Below, one piece after another: positions 8,987 through 18,469 of a DNA stretch of 64,000 nucleotides (within the stretch, counting starts at the first letter, position 1; each line of letters opens with the position of its first letter). Below the pieces are notes generated by a model. That model saw only the letters and a program-made list of their open reading frames with translations. It was not told the DNA's origin and made no database searches. This stretch comes from Bdellovibrio svalbardensis. Its GTDB lineage: Bacteria > Bdellovibrionota > Bdellovibrionia > Bdellovibrionales > Bdellovibrionaceae. The translations under genes were made by a program, and so were the position numbers. The stretch lies in assembly GCF_029531655.1 (NCBI RefSeq), contig NZ_JANRMI010000002.1:1-64000 (forward strand), written 5' to 3'.

Positions 8987-9859
8987 TTAAGCGAGGTAAG
9001 ATTTGATGTAAGAGAAATAAACGTCTTCAAGATCCGCCGGCGCAGCCTCGAATTCGGCCCCAGGAGATCCATCGCTGAACACCCGCACCATCACTTTGCC
9101 GTGGGTCAATCTTGACGAGATCACTTTGTGCTTGGCAGACACCGACTCTAACGAATCTTTAGAAACAATCTGCTTCCAGACTTTCCCCTGAACCAGCTTC
9201 AACGCTTCAGACGGGGACTTCTGCACAAGAACCTGACCGCCATTAATAATCGCCATGTCGTTACAAAGATCTGACACATCCGACACGATATGTGTCGAAA
9301 GAATGACGGTGACGTTTTCGCCAATAGAGCTTAGCAAATTATGAAAACGATCACGCTCTTCCGGATCCAAGCCTGCGGTGGGCTCATCCACAATAATGAC
9401 TTGCGGACTTCCCAACAAAGCCTGTGCGATCCCAAAGCGCTGTCTCATCCCGCCAGAGTATCCGCCCAGGTTTTTCTTCTTATGCTTTGTCAGATTCGTC
9501 ATCTCAAGTAGGTAAGCCACCATGTCGGCGCGTTTTTTAGAATCTGTGATGCCTTTAAGGATTGCCAAATGATGCAAAAGATCTTCGGCGTTGGAATTTG
9601 GATAAACGCCAAAATCCTGGGGCAGGTAGCCCAGGATTGAACGCATGTTCTCTTTTTCCGCCAGCACATCTAAAGAGTTGAATTTGATTGATCCCGAATC
9701 AGGCTCTTGAAGAGTGGCAATCGTGCGCATCAAGCTTGATTTACCAGCGCCATTCGGTCCGAGCAGACCAAACATTCCTTTTCCAATTTTAAGATCAATA
9801 TTATTGATGGCTTTAACACCGTTCGCATAAGTCTTATTGAGGGCAGAAACTTCTAGCAT
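8987..9859 (-). CDS. ABC transporter ATP-binding protein
   Basis: 290-residue ATPase that should power the permease/peptidase encoded 18 bp downstream. Walker A GPNGAGKS at 34-41, Q-loop at Q81 (YLPQDFGVYP), signature YSGGMRQR at 134-141, Walker B VIIVDEP at 154-160 and the switch His in STHIVSDV. The GVYPN and AEDLL features are those of ABC-2 multidrug or exporter-type ATPases. Start ATG at 9859, preceded by CGGAGTTTAAAC. It is the first gene of a two-gene operon. Confidence 0.93.
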   Translation of the reverse strand: MLEVSALNKTYANGVKAINNIDLKIGKGMFGLLGPNGAGKSSLMRTIATLQEPDSGSIKFNSLDVLAEKENMRSILGYLPQDFGVYPNSNAEDLLHHLAILKGITDSKKRADMVAYLLEMTNLTKHKKKNLGGYSGGMRQRFGIAQALLGSPQVIIVDEPTAGLDPEERDRFHNLLSSIGENVTVILSTHIVSDVSDLCNDMAIINGGQVLVQKSPSEALKLVQGKVWKQIVSKDSLESVSAKHKVISSRLTHGKVMVRVFSDGSPGAEFEAAPADLEDVYFSYIKSYLA

Positions 9860-10180
9860 TGTTTAAACTCCGTACTGTTTTTAGATCATGAAATGCGCGG
9901 AGTTTCGAATGAAAAGTGGGGGAGTGTTGGGGAAAATGCGTATACAACGCGGAGTCGAAACTTATCAGAACCTGAAATTAGAAATGTTTTGCTCTCGTGG
10001 ATGAATGCAATGCAACACCGTCGCCGCAAGCGGAGTCCAAGAGTTTGGTTAAGTTCAAGTTGTAGTCGATGTGGAATTCTAGATATTTAAGAATCACGTT
10101 AAAGAATAAAAAAGAAGCCTCGTCATCTCGACGGGGCTTCGTTTTTCATTGGATGCCTTGGGAAGGGCGTATTAAGAAAA
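9860..10180. other. Gene-free stretch upstream of the ABC operon
   Basis: 321 bp between the divergent-side leader of the ABC operon and the end of the endonuclease gene. Apart from the terminator at 10114-10140 I see no convincing gene; it should hold the ABC operon promoter on the minus strand, which I could not pinpoint. Confidence 0.4.
10114..10140 (-). terminator. Rho-independent terminator of endonuclease I gene
   Basis: Stem GAAGCCTCGTC / GACGGGGCTTC (one G-U) with loop ATCTC. On the minus strand it is followed by six T; on the plus strand by GTTTTT, so it may work both ways. Confidence 0.85.
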
Positions 10181-10924
10181 CTAGAACTTAGAGATTTGAT
10201 CAACATACTCCGGATGATCAATAAAGGGATTGCGATTGCCCTGAATTTTCTCAATGGCATCATTGCGGTCTAATTCTGTTTGATCTACAGGATCAAGCTT
10301 GTTCCAACGGCGTAGAGTTGCTTCTAAAGCAGATGGTACTGGGAAGTCGTAGCGAATTGCAAAATAGAATACCGCTCTTGCAACATTGCCTTTGTGTTTA
10401 GTCGGCGGTTCAAAAACAAGATTGCCGCCATTGCCACTGCCTAGTTTTGACTCTGTCGAAATAGTTTGTCTTTGTTCATCAAAACATTTTGGAGTGTTCT
10501 TAATCTCAGTCACTTCGCCAAATTGGAAGTTGCCGCGCATTGAGTTGGCTTTGGAGTCTGACGGATAAAGATGATGTAAGTCGGCTCTACCAACATTGAA
10601 GTAAGCTCGTCCTTTAAACCAAGATTGTGCAACAGTATGTTCAACATTGATGATCATTGAAGATGGCTCTTTGCCTGGACCGACTGAATTTCCTAGGTGG
10701 GTTGAACCATAAGGAGTGGAGCAGTAAACTTCGTCGACAGCGTAAGAGCCGTCACTCAAACGAATAAGTGCCACATTTCCGAGTAGTGCTACTTGCGCTT
10801 GGTCGTAAGAAATTGGATGGTGGCTGGAAATTACCTGTTTTTTTAAATCGCTGCGAAGGTCGGCTCTGGCTGCTATTGAAGTTAAGAGTAATGCAACTGA
10901 TAAGATAACAAACGAACGGACCAT
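10181..10924 (-). CDS. Secreted endonuclease I family nuclease
   Basis: 247 residues with a signal peptide (about 1-21, MVRSFVILSVALLLTSIAARA). The EndA/NucM-type core is clear: VEHTVAQSWF with the catalytic-site His, then ADLHHLYPSDSKANSMRGN and the FEPP motif. These enzymes cut DNA non-specifically in the periplasm or outside; in a predator it would fit digestion of prey DNA, an inference from lifestyle. I start it at the ATG at 10924, right after a GGGGGG ribosome site; the upstream ATG at 10984 would add 20 residues before the signal peptide. Monocistronic with its own terminator. Confidence 0.92.
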   Translation of the reverse strand: MVRSFVILSVALLLTSIAARADLRSDLKKQVISSHHPISYDQAQVALLGNVALIRLSDGSYAVDEVYCSTPYGSTHLGNSVGPGKEPSSMIINVEHTVAQSWFKGRAYFNVGRADLHHLYPSDSKANSMRGNFQFGEVTEIKNTPKCFDEQRQTISTESKLGSGNGGNLVFEPPTKHKGNVARAVFYFAIRYDFPVPSALEATLRRWNKLDPVDQTELDRNDAIEKIQGNRNPFIDHPEYVDQISKF

Positions 10925-11097
10925 TTTTCCCCCCTGGATAGGTCGCACAAGATCTTCAGAAAGAAGACATGCGTCCAGTATCAAAGGGATTTTGGTGTTT
11001 CAATCATGAACAGCAGTTTGTCTTGGTGCGGCTGATTATAAAAATGGATTCCTGACAAAGGAGCCGTCATAACCGGAGCCGCGATCGACTATGTGCG

Positions 11098-14000
11098 CTA
11101 TTGTCCCGAGTGCTGGGTTAGAGCTTTCTCGATTCTTTCAAGGCGATTTTTGAGTTCATTGATCTCTTTATCTTTCGCGGCGTTCTCTTGTTTTAGGGCT
11201 TCCAATTCGACTTTATCCGCCTTTTGAGCCTTTAGCGAGGCGATTTCACGATTCTGGGCGACGCTATCGTCGAACCACTTTTTATAAAGGTCTTTGATGG
11301 CGTTCACGACAGCCCAGTGAATGGGGTCCACATTGAGTTCTAGATAGCCGTCTTTACGAGTGCTCACGGCATCCGGAATCACTTTTTGAACTTCTTGGGC
11401 TATAAAACCTGTTTTTGAAAAGTCGGAAGGAAGACCCAGTGGATTGTCCTTCTTGTAGTTATAGCGAACTGTGTGAAGTTGCAGGACTTCGTTAAGACCG
11501 TATTCGTAATCTCCCTGAATATCCTTGAGGCGAATGTCAGAGGCGTTCGTCCATGCGGTACCAGAGCTAAGACCGGCTGTACCTACCACGTGCAGGCTGT
11601 ATGACGGAGTTGACGTTCCAATCCCGACGTTGCCACCCGAATTGGCCAAAAGGACGTTCCCGTAACTTCCAGCTCCACCGGGAGCCCCCCCATTCACGGT
11701 CGCATTACCACCATTCGCGTCTGTAGCGCCTCCAGTTCCACCGGTAATGGATACAGCGCCTCCTTGATAAGTGCCACTTCCAGTACCACCAGATACGCTG
11801 GCGCTACCGCCTGCACCAAGGGTTGCACCACCATTACCACCAAGCATCGAAACCGCACCACCTTGGCCTGAAGAAGCTCCAGTTCCACCAGTGATGGTAA
11901 CTCCTCCACCACGCGACAAAATCGGACTACCACTAATATAAGCACCAACGCCACCGGTGATGAGGACGTTGCCACCGGCCCTATTCGAGGCGGCCGCTGC
12001 AGCATTCCCGGCTGTAAGAACAATATTACCACCAGAGTTTGAAGTACCGCTGTTAGCATTCTGTCCAACCAAGGTGATGGGCGCTGCTGCACCGGAGGAC
12101 GTTCCACCTTGGACATCCAGTGGCCCTTGCGGAGAAGTCGTCCCCATGCCGACATTTCCTGAAGCATCGATGCGCATTCTTTCGGTAGCTGAAGTTGAAA
12201 AGCCGAGCATCTCCGTACCAGACGTAAAGAACATCCCACTGCCGAGGCCATTAAATTTAATATTCGGGCTTGCCGCTGAACCACTGGAAATGACTGTCCA
12301 AGAAGAAGACAAAGGAGTCCCGTTAAATTGCCAATTGCCGCTCGCAATACTATTACTTGCGCTATCAAGGGTTAAACGTGCAGTTCCCTTAGAGGTGAAG
12401 CTTAGTACACCCGCACTGTTATACATGCCAGTGTTCGTATTATTGGCAAACGAATAGGTTGGCGCTGAAACTGTTCCATCTGTTCCGGACAATGGGAAGG
12501 CTCCAGCTCCCCAGCCACCAGAAATGGTCTTACAGTTAGCGCCGGTGCGGTCACAGATCGTATCTGTGCGAATCGTACCCGAAACATCGAGGGTAGAACC
12601 AGGACTGGTTGTCCCGATACCCACATTGCCATTTCGCAAAACCATTCCTGTGCCGTAGGTGTTGTCCGCCGTGGGATATTGAAGAGCTAATATTGCACCT
12701 GGATAACCAGGGTTCGATCCTCCTGAAGTATCAAAATATGAAAGAATTCGGCCGGTAGAAAGTGAACTTGTCCCACCATAGGTTGCGGCTTTGAAGCTCA
12801 AGGCCGAACCATAAATGGACGTGGAAGGATTCGTGCCACCATTTGATAAAACCAAAGTATCATAACTTCCGGCTCCATTGGCGCCACCGACGTTAGAGTT
12901 GATGGTCGCTGTGGCAGAGGCCGGGCGTGCGGCGATATTAGCCGTCGCAACTTCAAGTGGAGTGGCTGGAGCGGTATTGCTGATACCCGTACTTCCTGCG
13001 GCAACAATAAGACCGTAGTTAGTGCTGGCGCCGCTGGCCGAGAAGTAACCACCCCAAGCTGTCGACGATCCACCTGTCAGAGCGACAACCGATTTCACTC
13101 CCACTGCAGTTGATGAAGAGCCTGAGGTGATATTCATATTAAGATTCAGGCCCACCGCATTTGAAAGGCCAGCTTGGGATCCATTGACTGCACTCAATGA
13201 TAAAATGTTGCCCGACTGAAGAGCGTTGGCAGTTAATGACTGAAGATTTCCGTTCGTCATGGATGATGATGAGATGGCCAATGCTGAACCGTTAGTTAGA
13301 GAGTTGGCCGTGATGGATTGTGCCGTTCCGTTGCCTGTATAGGTTTGAGAGATTGTTCCCGTCCCTGATGAAAGAGTTAATCCTTTGTTCGCAGCCAATG
13401 TTAAGCCAGAGCTTGAGAAGGTGGCAGCAGGAGATCCCGCAGAGCTGATGCCGACTACACCCGCACCACCTTGATAGAGACCCGTTGTCGTATCACCAGT
13501 AAAATTCAAAGATGGTGCGGCCGCAGATCCTACAGGCAATGTGACAGCTGAACCGCTGCCTGAATTTGCCCAAGACAAAGTGCCGGCACCATCTGTCATC
13601 AGGAATTGTCCATTTCCTCCATCTGTAGCGGGTAAAGTCCACACGGTGGAGCCAGCTGCTGCTGCAGGTTGAAAGCCAGTGTAACCACTGGTTGCTCCAG
13701 ACATGCGAATGGCACCCTTAACATCCAAGGCAGCCCCGGGTGAAGTGGTTCCAATTCCCACTTTTCCGGTGGATGGCACCAACCACAAGTTGTTATTTGT
13801 GTTGTCACCTTCTAGAAGTGTATGGTCGGTACTGCCGTAGTAGTTGTCGATCCAGAAGTTTCCATTGGTGCCGCGAACTCTCATCGCCGCTTTCAAAGTA
13901 CCTGCAGCGGGAGCTGCGCCAACGGCACCCAAATGCAAGTTGTAACCACCGCCATTGGCGGCATTGCTTGTATAGAACAAGTTGGTTCCTTCAGAGTAAG

Positions 14001-17000
14001 GCGTGTTCGAAGAGTAGAATATAGAGTCGCCACGCACATCGAAAAATTTCTGCGGGCTCGCAGTGCCGACGCCCACGTTTCCTGACGTATCGATTGTCAT
14101 TCGCGTGGAGTTATTTGTTTTAAAGCCCAAAGTGTTTGAATCATTTGTTCCAAGAGTGGCGGCGGCCCCGAAGGAGTTACCACCATTCATATAAAGACCT
14201 GTGGCTCCCGTAGTCGGCAGGTCTGTGCTGGCAATAGTACGATAAGTTGGCGCACCCGCAGCCCCGGTTGGCGCCGCCAGGAAAGTTTTGGCGGCCTGGG
14301 AGCCATAAGTGATTTGTGAATCAGCAATGGCGATATTTGAACAAGTTAAGTTGTCGCCGACAGAGTTGTAAGTCAAAGTTTGACTGGCGGTGCATGCACT
14401 GGCCAAAGCCGTCGTGCCTGTGATTGTCGAGCGAAGATCCAACATTGAAATAAAATTAGGAGTCCAATTTGTTCCATCATAGCGCAGAACTTGTCCTGCG
14501 ATGGTTGGCGCGGCACTGACAGTTTTGCCTTTGATGCCCCCAACGGTGAAGACTCCAGCGTTCGTGGTGGAAAGGTCTCCTGATGGTGTTACTGCCGTGG
14601 CAGTTCCTGTTTGACCAACCCAAATTTTCCCATCAGCCAATGATGGCGTCGAGGGAGTGGACCAAGCCAGAGTTCCCGAGGTGTCAGAAGCAGTAAGAAC
14701 TTGGCCCGCGACAGAAGCGACGTTCGCGGGGAGTTTTAACACATAGCTTGTTCCAATACTTGTTGGGGCTTGGATTGTGACTGTATTTGCGCCGGTATCT
14801 TTAAAGATCGCGCTCGTACTTAAAGTCACAGCACCCGCCGCAAAGTTTCCGGAGCCATCGCGCTTCACAATCGTGCTGGCTGTATTTGCACTTGCGGAGT
14901 TCAAAGTCAAAACAGGTGTGCTTGTGCCACTTGCCACACCGATGTCAGAGTTTGCAGAAGACACATTCGTAACCGTCCCGCCGGAGCCGGTGGACGAAGC
15001 AATATTCACCCAGGCACTAGAGTTGTATTGATAGATCGTTTTTGAATCCGTCGCAAAGTAGATAGTTCCAGCAGAAGGGGAAGCTGGTTTACTTGCATCT
15101 AAACCTGTTTGAATTCCAGGAGTTCCACCCAGGTTGCTGACCAAGGAATCCGTAATGCCATAGCCAGTCAGAGTTGTCGGATTTGCACCCGAAGTCACGC
15201 GACCTTTAGCATCTACAGTCACAGATTTATAAGTGCCCGCGGTCACACCTGAAAAGGCCAGAGTCAAAGCCCCTGCATTTGAAAGAATCGCATCACCACT
15301 CATAGTGACGGGTGCAGCAGTGTTGGTGGCATCACCAACGAAGAACTGACCAGAGTTTAATGCAGATGTTGCCGGATTATAACCCAAAGCCGTCGTCACT
15401 TGTGAGCTGGTTAAAGAGTAAGCCTGACAACTTAAGGTATCAGTCGCAGAAGTGTATGTCAGAGTCTGCCCAGAAGGACATCCACCAGAAGCGGTGAAAA
15501 AGGATCCAGCGACCGTCGATTGAATATCAGAAATATTTAAAGTTCTAAAGGTCGGTGTGCCGCCCGCAGCGGGAGCAGCAAGAACCGTTGAAGCCGATTG
15601 GGTGGCAAGTGTGGCCGTCAAAGTGCCAGTGTTTGTTACGGGAGAATTCGTCACTGAGAAAATGCTAGGAAGTGAAAGCCCCACACTGGACACTGTACCA
15701 CCAGAGCCTGTGGACGAAGCAATGTTCACCCAAGAACCGGCATTGTACTGATAAATGGTTTTTGTATCTGTTGCAAAATAAATAGTTCCCGCTACTGGAG
15801 AAGCCGGTTTGGTGGCATCTGTTCCAGTTTTAATACCAGGAGTTCCCCCCAAGTTGCTAACCAAAGAATCTGTGATGCCATAACCAGCAAGAGTCGTCGG
15901 AGTCCCTGAGGTAATGGCGCTCCACGGAAGAGCAATGGCTGTATTTCCGGCAGCAGTCAACTGACCTTGAGCATTCACCGTGAATGTTGGCACCTGAGTC
16001 GCAGAGCCATAAGATCCTGCAGCAACAGCAGTGTCAGCGACAGCAATCGTACCTGTTCCAGTGATCGTGCCGCCGCTTAAGCCTGTACCCGTGGCGACTG
16101 ACGTGACCGTGCCACCACTTCCACCTGCAGAGCTGATAAGATCCCAAGAGGCTCCGTTATAGCGATAAATTTTTTGTGAATCTGTCGCCACGAACAAGTC
16201 CCCGGAAGCGGGAGTACCAGGCTTTACAGCATCAAGACCCGCAGAGATATTGCCAACGCCACCCGCATTTTTCACGGCATCAGTAATCCCATAACCTGCC
16301 AGAGTTGTCGGATTTGCACCCGAAGTCACGCGACCTTTAGCATCCACAGTCACAGATTTATAAGTGCCTGCGGTCACACCTGACGAGGCCAGAGTCAAAG
16401 CGCCTGCATTTGAGAGTATCGCATCACCATTCATGGTAACTGGTGCTGCAGTGTTGGTGGCATCGCCGACGAAGATCTGACCAGAGTTGAGTGCAGATGT
16501 TGCTGGGCTATACCCCAAAGCGGCCGTCACTTGTGAATTGGTCAAAGAGTAAGCCTGGCAACTTAAAGTGTCATTCGCAGAAGTATAAGTCAGAGTCTGC
16601 CCAGAGGGACATCCACCAGAAGCCGTGAAGAAGTCCCCAGAAACCTTCGATTTGATATCAGAAATATTTAAAGTTCTAAATATGGGAGTCCCACCCGCAG
16701 CTGGCGCTGCAAGAACTGTTGAAGCTGACTGTGTTGCGAGTGTGGCGGTCAGAGTGCCAGTGTTTGTCACAGGAGAATTCGTCACTGAGAAAATGCTAGG
16801 AAGTGAAAGCCCCACACTGGAGACCGTCCCGCCAGAACCTGTCGATGAAGCGATATTCACCCATGCACTGGAGTTATATTGATAGATCGTTTTTGAGTCT
16901 GTCGCAAAGTAGATAGTTCCCGTAGAAGGGGAGGCCGGTTTGCTCGCGTCTAAACCTGTTTGAATTCCCGGAGTTCCCCCCAGGTTGCTGACCAAAGAAT

Positions 17001-18216
17001 CGGTGATTCCGTATCCACTCAAGGTGGTGGGTTTTCCGGTGGTAATTTTATTCCAGTCCAGGTTTGGAATATCAGCAGCAAGAAGAGAAGTTGCACCAGA
17101 AGTGACACGACCCTTCGAGTCCGTTGTTACCTTATAGTAAGTGCCCGCAGTTCCAGTTGCACTTAAGGTTAAAATGCTCGAGCCCGCAGCAGAATTCACA
17201 TCACCAGAAAAGGCGGGAAGATTTGTTGCGGAAATAGTTCCTGTGAGATCACTCGCTTGCAGAGGTGAATTCACAAATGCGGTTCCATTATAGCGGAAGT
17301 AGTCTGCCGTTTGTGGAGAGGTCAGCGTCACCGTGCTGCCTTGGATTTTAGCGATGCTTGCAGCTGCGGAACCAGGCCCTGTAGCGGTCACGTCCCCAGT
17401 CAGCGTAGTGATATAATTTCCTGTGGCCTGTTTGTTGTTAAAGGCATTCCAGTCCGCAGCGGATAGATATCCATCTGTGGTGGAAGTGGCTTTTGCGATA
17501 GAGATCGTCGGAGTGGTCGTTCCATTAATAACAGAGAGTGGGGCGCTGCCCGTAAGACTTGTTACAGAACCTGCTCCCGCAGGGCTGCAGGTCAAAGCAG
17601 TTCCATTCCAAGTGAGGAAAGTTCCCGCGGCGCAAGTAGGGAGCCCGGCCTTGAGAAGAAAATCAGAAGCGGTATTTGTTCCCAATTTGTCCGCCGCGTG
17701 AGCGTATGCCGCAAAAGGAACAGATCGAATCGCAGTGTCTGGAGAAATAGTTTTCCAACCTACGCCATCATAGAATTGAACTCTAAGCAGACGTCCATCA
17801 GACATGACTGGAGTGTAAGTCGAAGAACTCACGGAGCAAGTATAGCCGCTGCAATTTCCACAGCTTTGAACGACAGAATTATTAAAAGCATCCAAAATTG
17901 TATAGCTTCCACTTAAAGGGAAACTGATGGTTCCTTTTCCGATGGGTACATCAAAAATTCCATTGGAGTTAACCATGTTGTAGCCGCTGACTTGTTCCTG
18001 GTAAATAACGCAAGAACCAGTAGGATCTGTGACTTGAAAAATAAAGCCGACTGCACTGTATTCCAGAGGGTTGCCATCGCTTTTAACAATTCGACCTTGA
18101 TAAGTTAATGCAGCCGGTGCCGCCAATAAATTCAGTGGTGCAACGACTAGCATCACTGCTAGCAGCGAGCGGGGAATCAACAATTTTAATTTTGAAAAGC
18201 ATACCAGATTATTCAA
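11098..18216 (-). CDS. Giant secreted fibre protein with endosialidase-type intramolecular chaperone (S74)
   Basis: 2372 residues. Signal peptide (about 1-33, ending LLAAPA), an N-terminal domain (34-180, LTYQGRIVKSDG) shared with the fibre protein at 37286, then a long low-complexity beta-fibre of Thr/Ser/Gly/Ala repeats, including four GYGITD modules and the recurring VGIGTTSPG motif. A Gly-rich GGx stretch lies near 2050-2200. The C-terminus is a peptidase S74 chaperone beginning at SDIRLK (Ser2226, Lys2231, the autocleavage dyad) and a coiled coil. S74 domains trimerise fibres and then cut themselves off. Bdellovibrio is known to use chimeric trimeric fibres of this type in prey recognition; this one's target is unknown. 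Start is TTG after GAGGAG. Confidence 0.85.
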   Translation of the reverse strand: MNNLVCFSKLKLLIPRSLLAVMLVVAPLNLLAAPAALTYQGRIVKSDGNPLEYSAVGFIFQVTDPTGSCVIYQEQVSGYNMVNSNGIFDVPIGKGTISFPLSGSYTILDAFNNSVVQSCGNCSGYTCSVSSSTYTPVMSDGRLLRVQFYDGVGWKTISPDTAIRSVPFAAYAHAADKLGTNTASDFLLKAGLPTCAAGTFLTWNGTALTCSPAGAGSVTSLTGSAPLSVINGTTTPTISIAKATSTTDGYLSAADWNAFNNKQATGNYITTLTGDVTATGPGSAAASIAKIQGSTVTLTSPQTADYFRYNGTAFVNSPLQASDLTGTISATNLPAFSGDVNSAAGSSILTLSATGTAGTYYKVTTDSKGRVTSGATSLLAADIPNLDWNKITTGKPTTLSGYGITDSLVSNLGGTPGIQTGLDASKPASPSTGTIYFATDSKTIYQYNSSAWVNIASSTGSGGTVSSVGLSLPSIFSVTNSPVTNTGTLTATLATQSASTVLAAPAAGGTPIFRTLNISDIKSKVSGDFFTASGGCPSGQTLTYTSANDTLSCQAYSLTNSQVTAALGYSPATSALNSGQIFVGDATNTAAPVTMNGDAILSNAGALTLASSGVTAGTYKSVTVDAKGRVTSGANPTTLAGYGITDAVKNAGGVGNISAGLDAVKPGTPASGDLFVATDSQKIYRYNGASWDLISSAGGSGGTVTSVATGTGLSGGTITGTGTIAVADTAVAAGSYGSATQVPTFTVNAQGQLTAAGNTAIALPWSAITSGTPTTLAGYGITDSLVSNLGGTPGIKTGTDATKPASPVAGTIYFATDTKTIYQYNAGSWVNIASSTGSGGTVSSVGLSLPSIFSVTNSPVTNTGTLTATLATQSASTVLAAPAAGGTPTFRTLNISDIQSTVAGSFFTASGGCPSGQTLTYTSATDTLSCQAYSLTSSQVTTALGYNPATSALNSGQFFVGDATNTAAPVTMSGDAILSNAGALTLAFSGVTAGTYKSVTVDAKGRVTSGANPTTLTGYGITDSLVSNLGGTPGIQTGLDASKPASPSAGTIYFATDSKTIYQYNSSAWVNIASSTGSGGTVTNVSSANSDIGVASGTSTPVLTLNSASANTASTIVKRDGSGNFAAGAVTLSTSAIFKDTGANTVTIQAPTSIGTSYVLKLPANVASVAGQVLTASDTSGTLAWSTPSTPSLADGKIWVGQTGTATAVTPSGDLSTTNAGVFTVGGIKGKTVSAAPTIAGQVLRYDGTNWTPNFISMLDLRSTITGTTALASACTASQTLTYNSVGDNLTCSNIAIADSQITYGSQAAKTFLAAPTGAAGAPTYRTIASTDLPTTGATGLYMNGGNSFGAAATLGTNDSNTLGFKTNNSTRMTIDTSGNVGVGTASPQKFFDVRGDSIFYSSNTPYSEGTNLFYTSNAANGGGYNLHLGAVGAAPAAGTLKAAMRVRGTNGNFWIDNYYGSTDHTLLEGDNTNNNLWLVPSTGKVGIGTTSPGAALDVKGAIRMSGATSGYTGFQPAAAAGSTVWTLPATDGGNGQFLMTDGAGTLSWANSGSGSAVTLPVGSAAAPSLNFTGDTTTGLYQGGAGVVGISSAGSPAATFSSSGLTLAANKGLTLSSGTGTISQTYTGNGTAQSITANSLTNGSALAISSSSMTNGNLQSLTANALQSGNILSLSAVNGSQAGLSNAVGLNLNMNITSGSSSTAVGVKSVVALTGGSSTAWGGYFSASGASTNYGLIVAAGSTGISNTAPATPLEVATANIAARPASATATINSNVGGANGAGSYDTLVLSNGGTNPSTSIYGSALSFKAATYGGTSSLSTGRILSYFDTSGGSNPGYPGAILALQYPTADNTYGTGMVLRNGNVGIGTTSPGSTLDVSGTIRTDTICDRTGANCKTISGGWGAGAFPLSGTDGTVSAPTYSFANNTNTGMYNSAGVLSFTSKGTARLTLDSASNSIASGNWQFNGTPLSSSWTVISSGSAASPNIKFNGLGSGMFFTSGTEMLGFSTSATERMRIDASGNVGMGTTSPQGPLDVQGGTSSGAAAPITLVGQNANSGTSNSGGNIVLTAGNAAAAASNRAGGNVLITGGVGAYISGSPILSRGGGVTITGGTGASSGQGGAVSMLGGNGGATLGAGGSASVSGGTGSGTYQGGAVSITGGTGGATDANGGNATVNGGAPGGAGSYGNVLLANSGGNVGIGTSTPSYSLHVVGTAGLSSGTAWTNASDIRLKDIQGDYEYGLNEVLQLHTVRYNYKKDNPLGLPSDFSKTGFIAQEVQKVIPDAVSTRKDGYLELNVDPIHWAVVNAIKDLYKKWFDDSVAQNREIASLKAQKADKVELEALKQENAAKDKEINELKNRLERIEKALTQHSGQ
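14950..17050. repeat. Long internal direct repeats in the large fibre gene
   Basis: Two near-identical blocks about 1130 bp apart (roughly 15150-15910 and 16280-17040) and a partial third (about 14950-15180) encode the module from GYGITD through IYQYN, SSTGSGGTV and SLPSIFSV to VTVDAKGRV. As an example, 50 bases at 15641-15690 recur exactly at 16772-16821. They mark recent duplication and could recombine. Confidence 0.85.
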
Positions 18217-18225
18217 AATTAGCTC

Positions 18226-18248
18226 CTCGGTATTCGGTCTTTACCGAG
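18226..18248 (-). promoter_or_regulatory. Leader hairpin of the large fibre gene
   Basis: CTCGGTA and TACCGAG form a perfect 7-bp stem with a 9-nt loop just upstream of, and abutting, the GAGGAG ribosome site of the fibre gene. It may affect translation or mRNA stability. Confidence 0.4.
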
Positions 18249-18251
18249 TCT

Positions 18252-18259
18252 TTATCGGG
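18252..18259 (-). promoter_or_regulatory. Sigma28-like -10 box of the large fibre gene
   Basis: CCCGATAA on the minus strand, 36 bp before the TTG start, matches the flagellar sigma factor -10 consensus GCCGATAA at 7 of 8 positions. The expected TAAA box 15 nt further upstream is poor (CAGA). The call leans on the better match at the other fibre gene. Confidence 0.35.
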
Positions 18260-18469
18260 ATGAGGTTTGAAAATTCTGAGGTCTTCTGTGATTAAAGTGT
18301 TTCATATATGGATGTGGATCAGCGGGATGGTGTTGTGCAGCTTTTAGAGCGTGCAAGGTAGCTCTTAAGTCAGCGTAATGGTGGGCAGTCGGCGTATCCA
18401 AAGCATTAGTTTGATGACTACCTACAAAGTTTAGATAAGCTCTTAACTATCGGAGGATAAGAAGTAACG

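Noticed and set aside
9893-10090. 65-codon reading frame between the ABC operon and endonuclease gene
   Set aside because: No ribosome site, very Arg/Ser-rich, and no family resemblance; it also covers the likely ABC promoter region.
11694-12368. Long antisense and alternate-frame reading frames in the fibre genes
   Set aside because: They arise from the repetitive, stop-poor fibre sequence and have no ribosome sites.
14950-17050. Repeats in the giant fibre gene as a CRISPR or insertion sequence
   Set aside because: They are in frame, encode the same modules and lack spacers, inverted ends and transposase.
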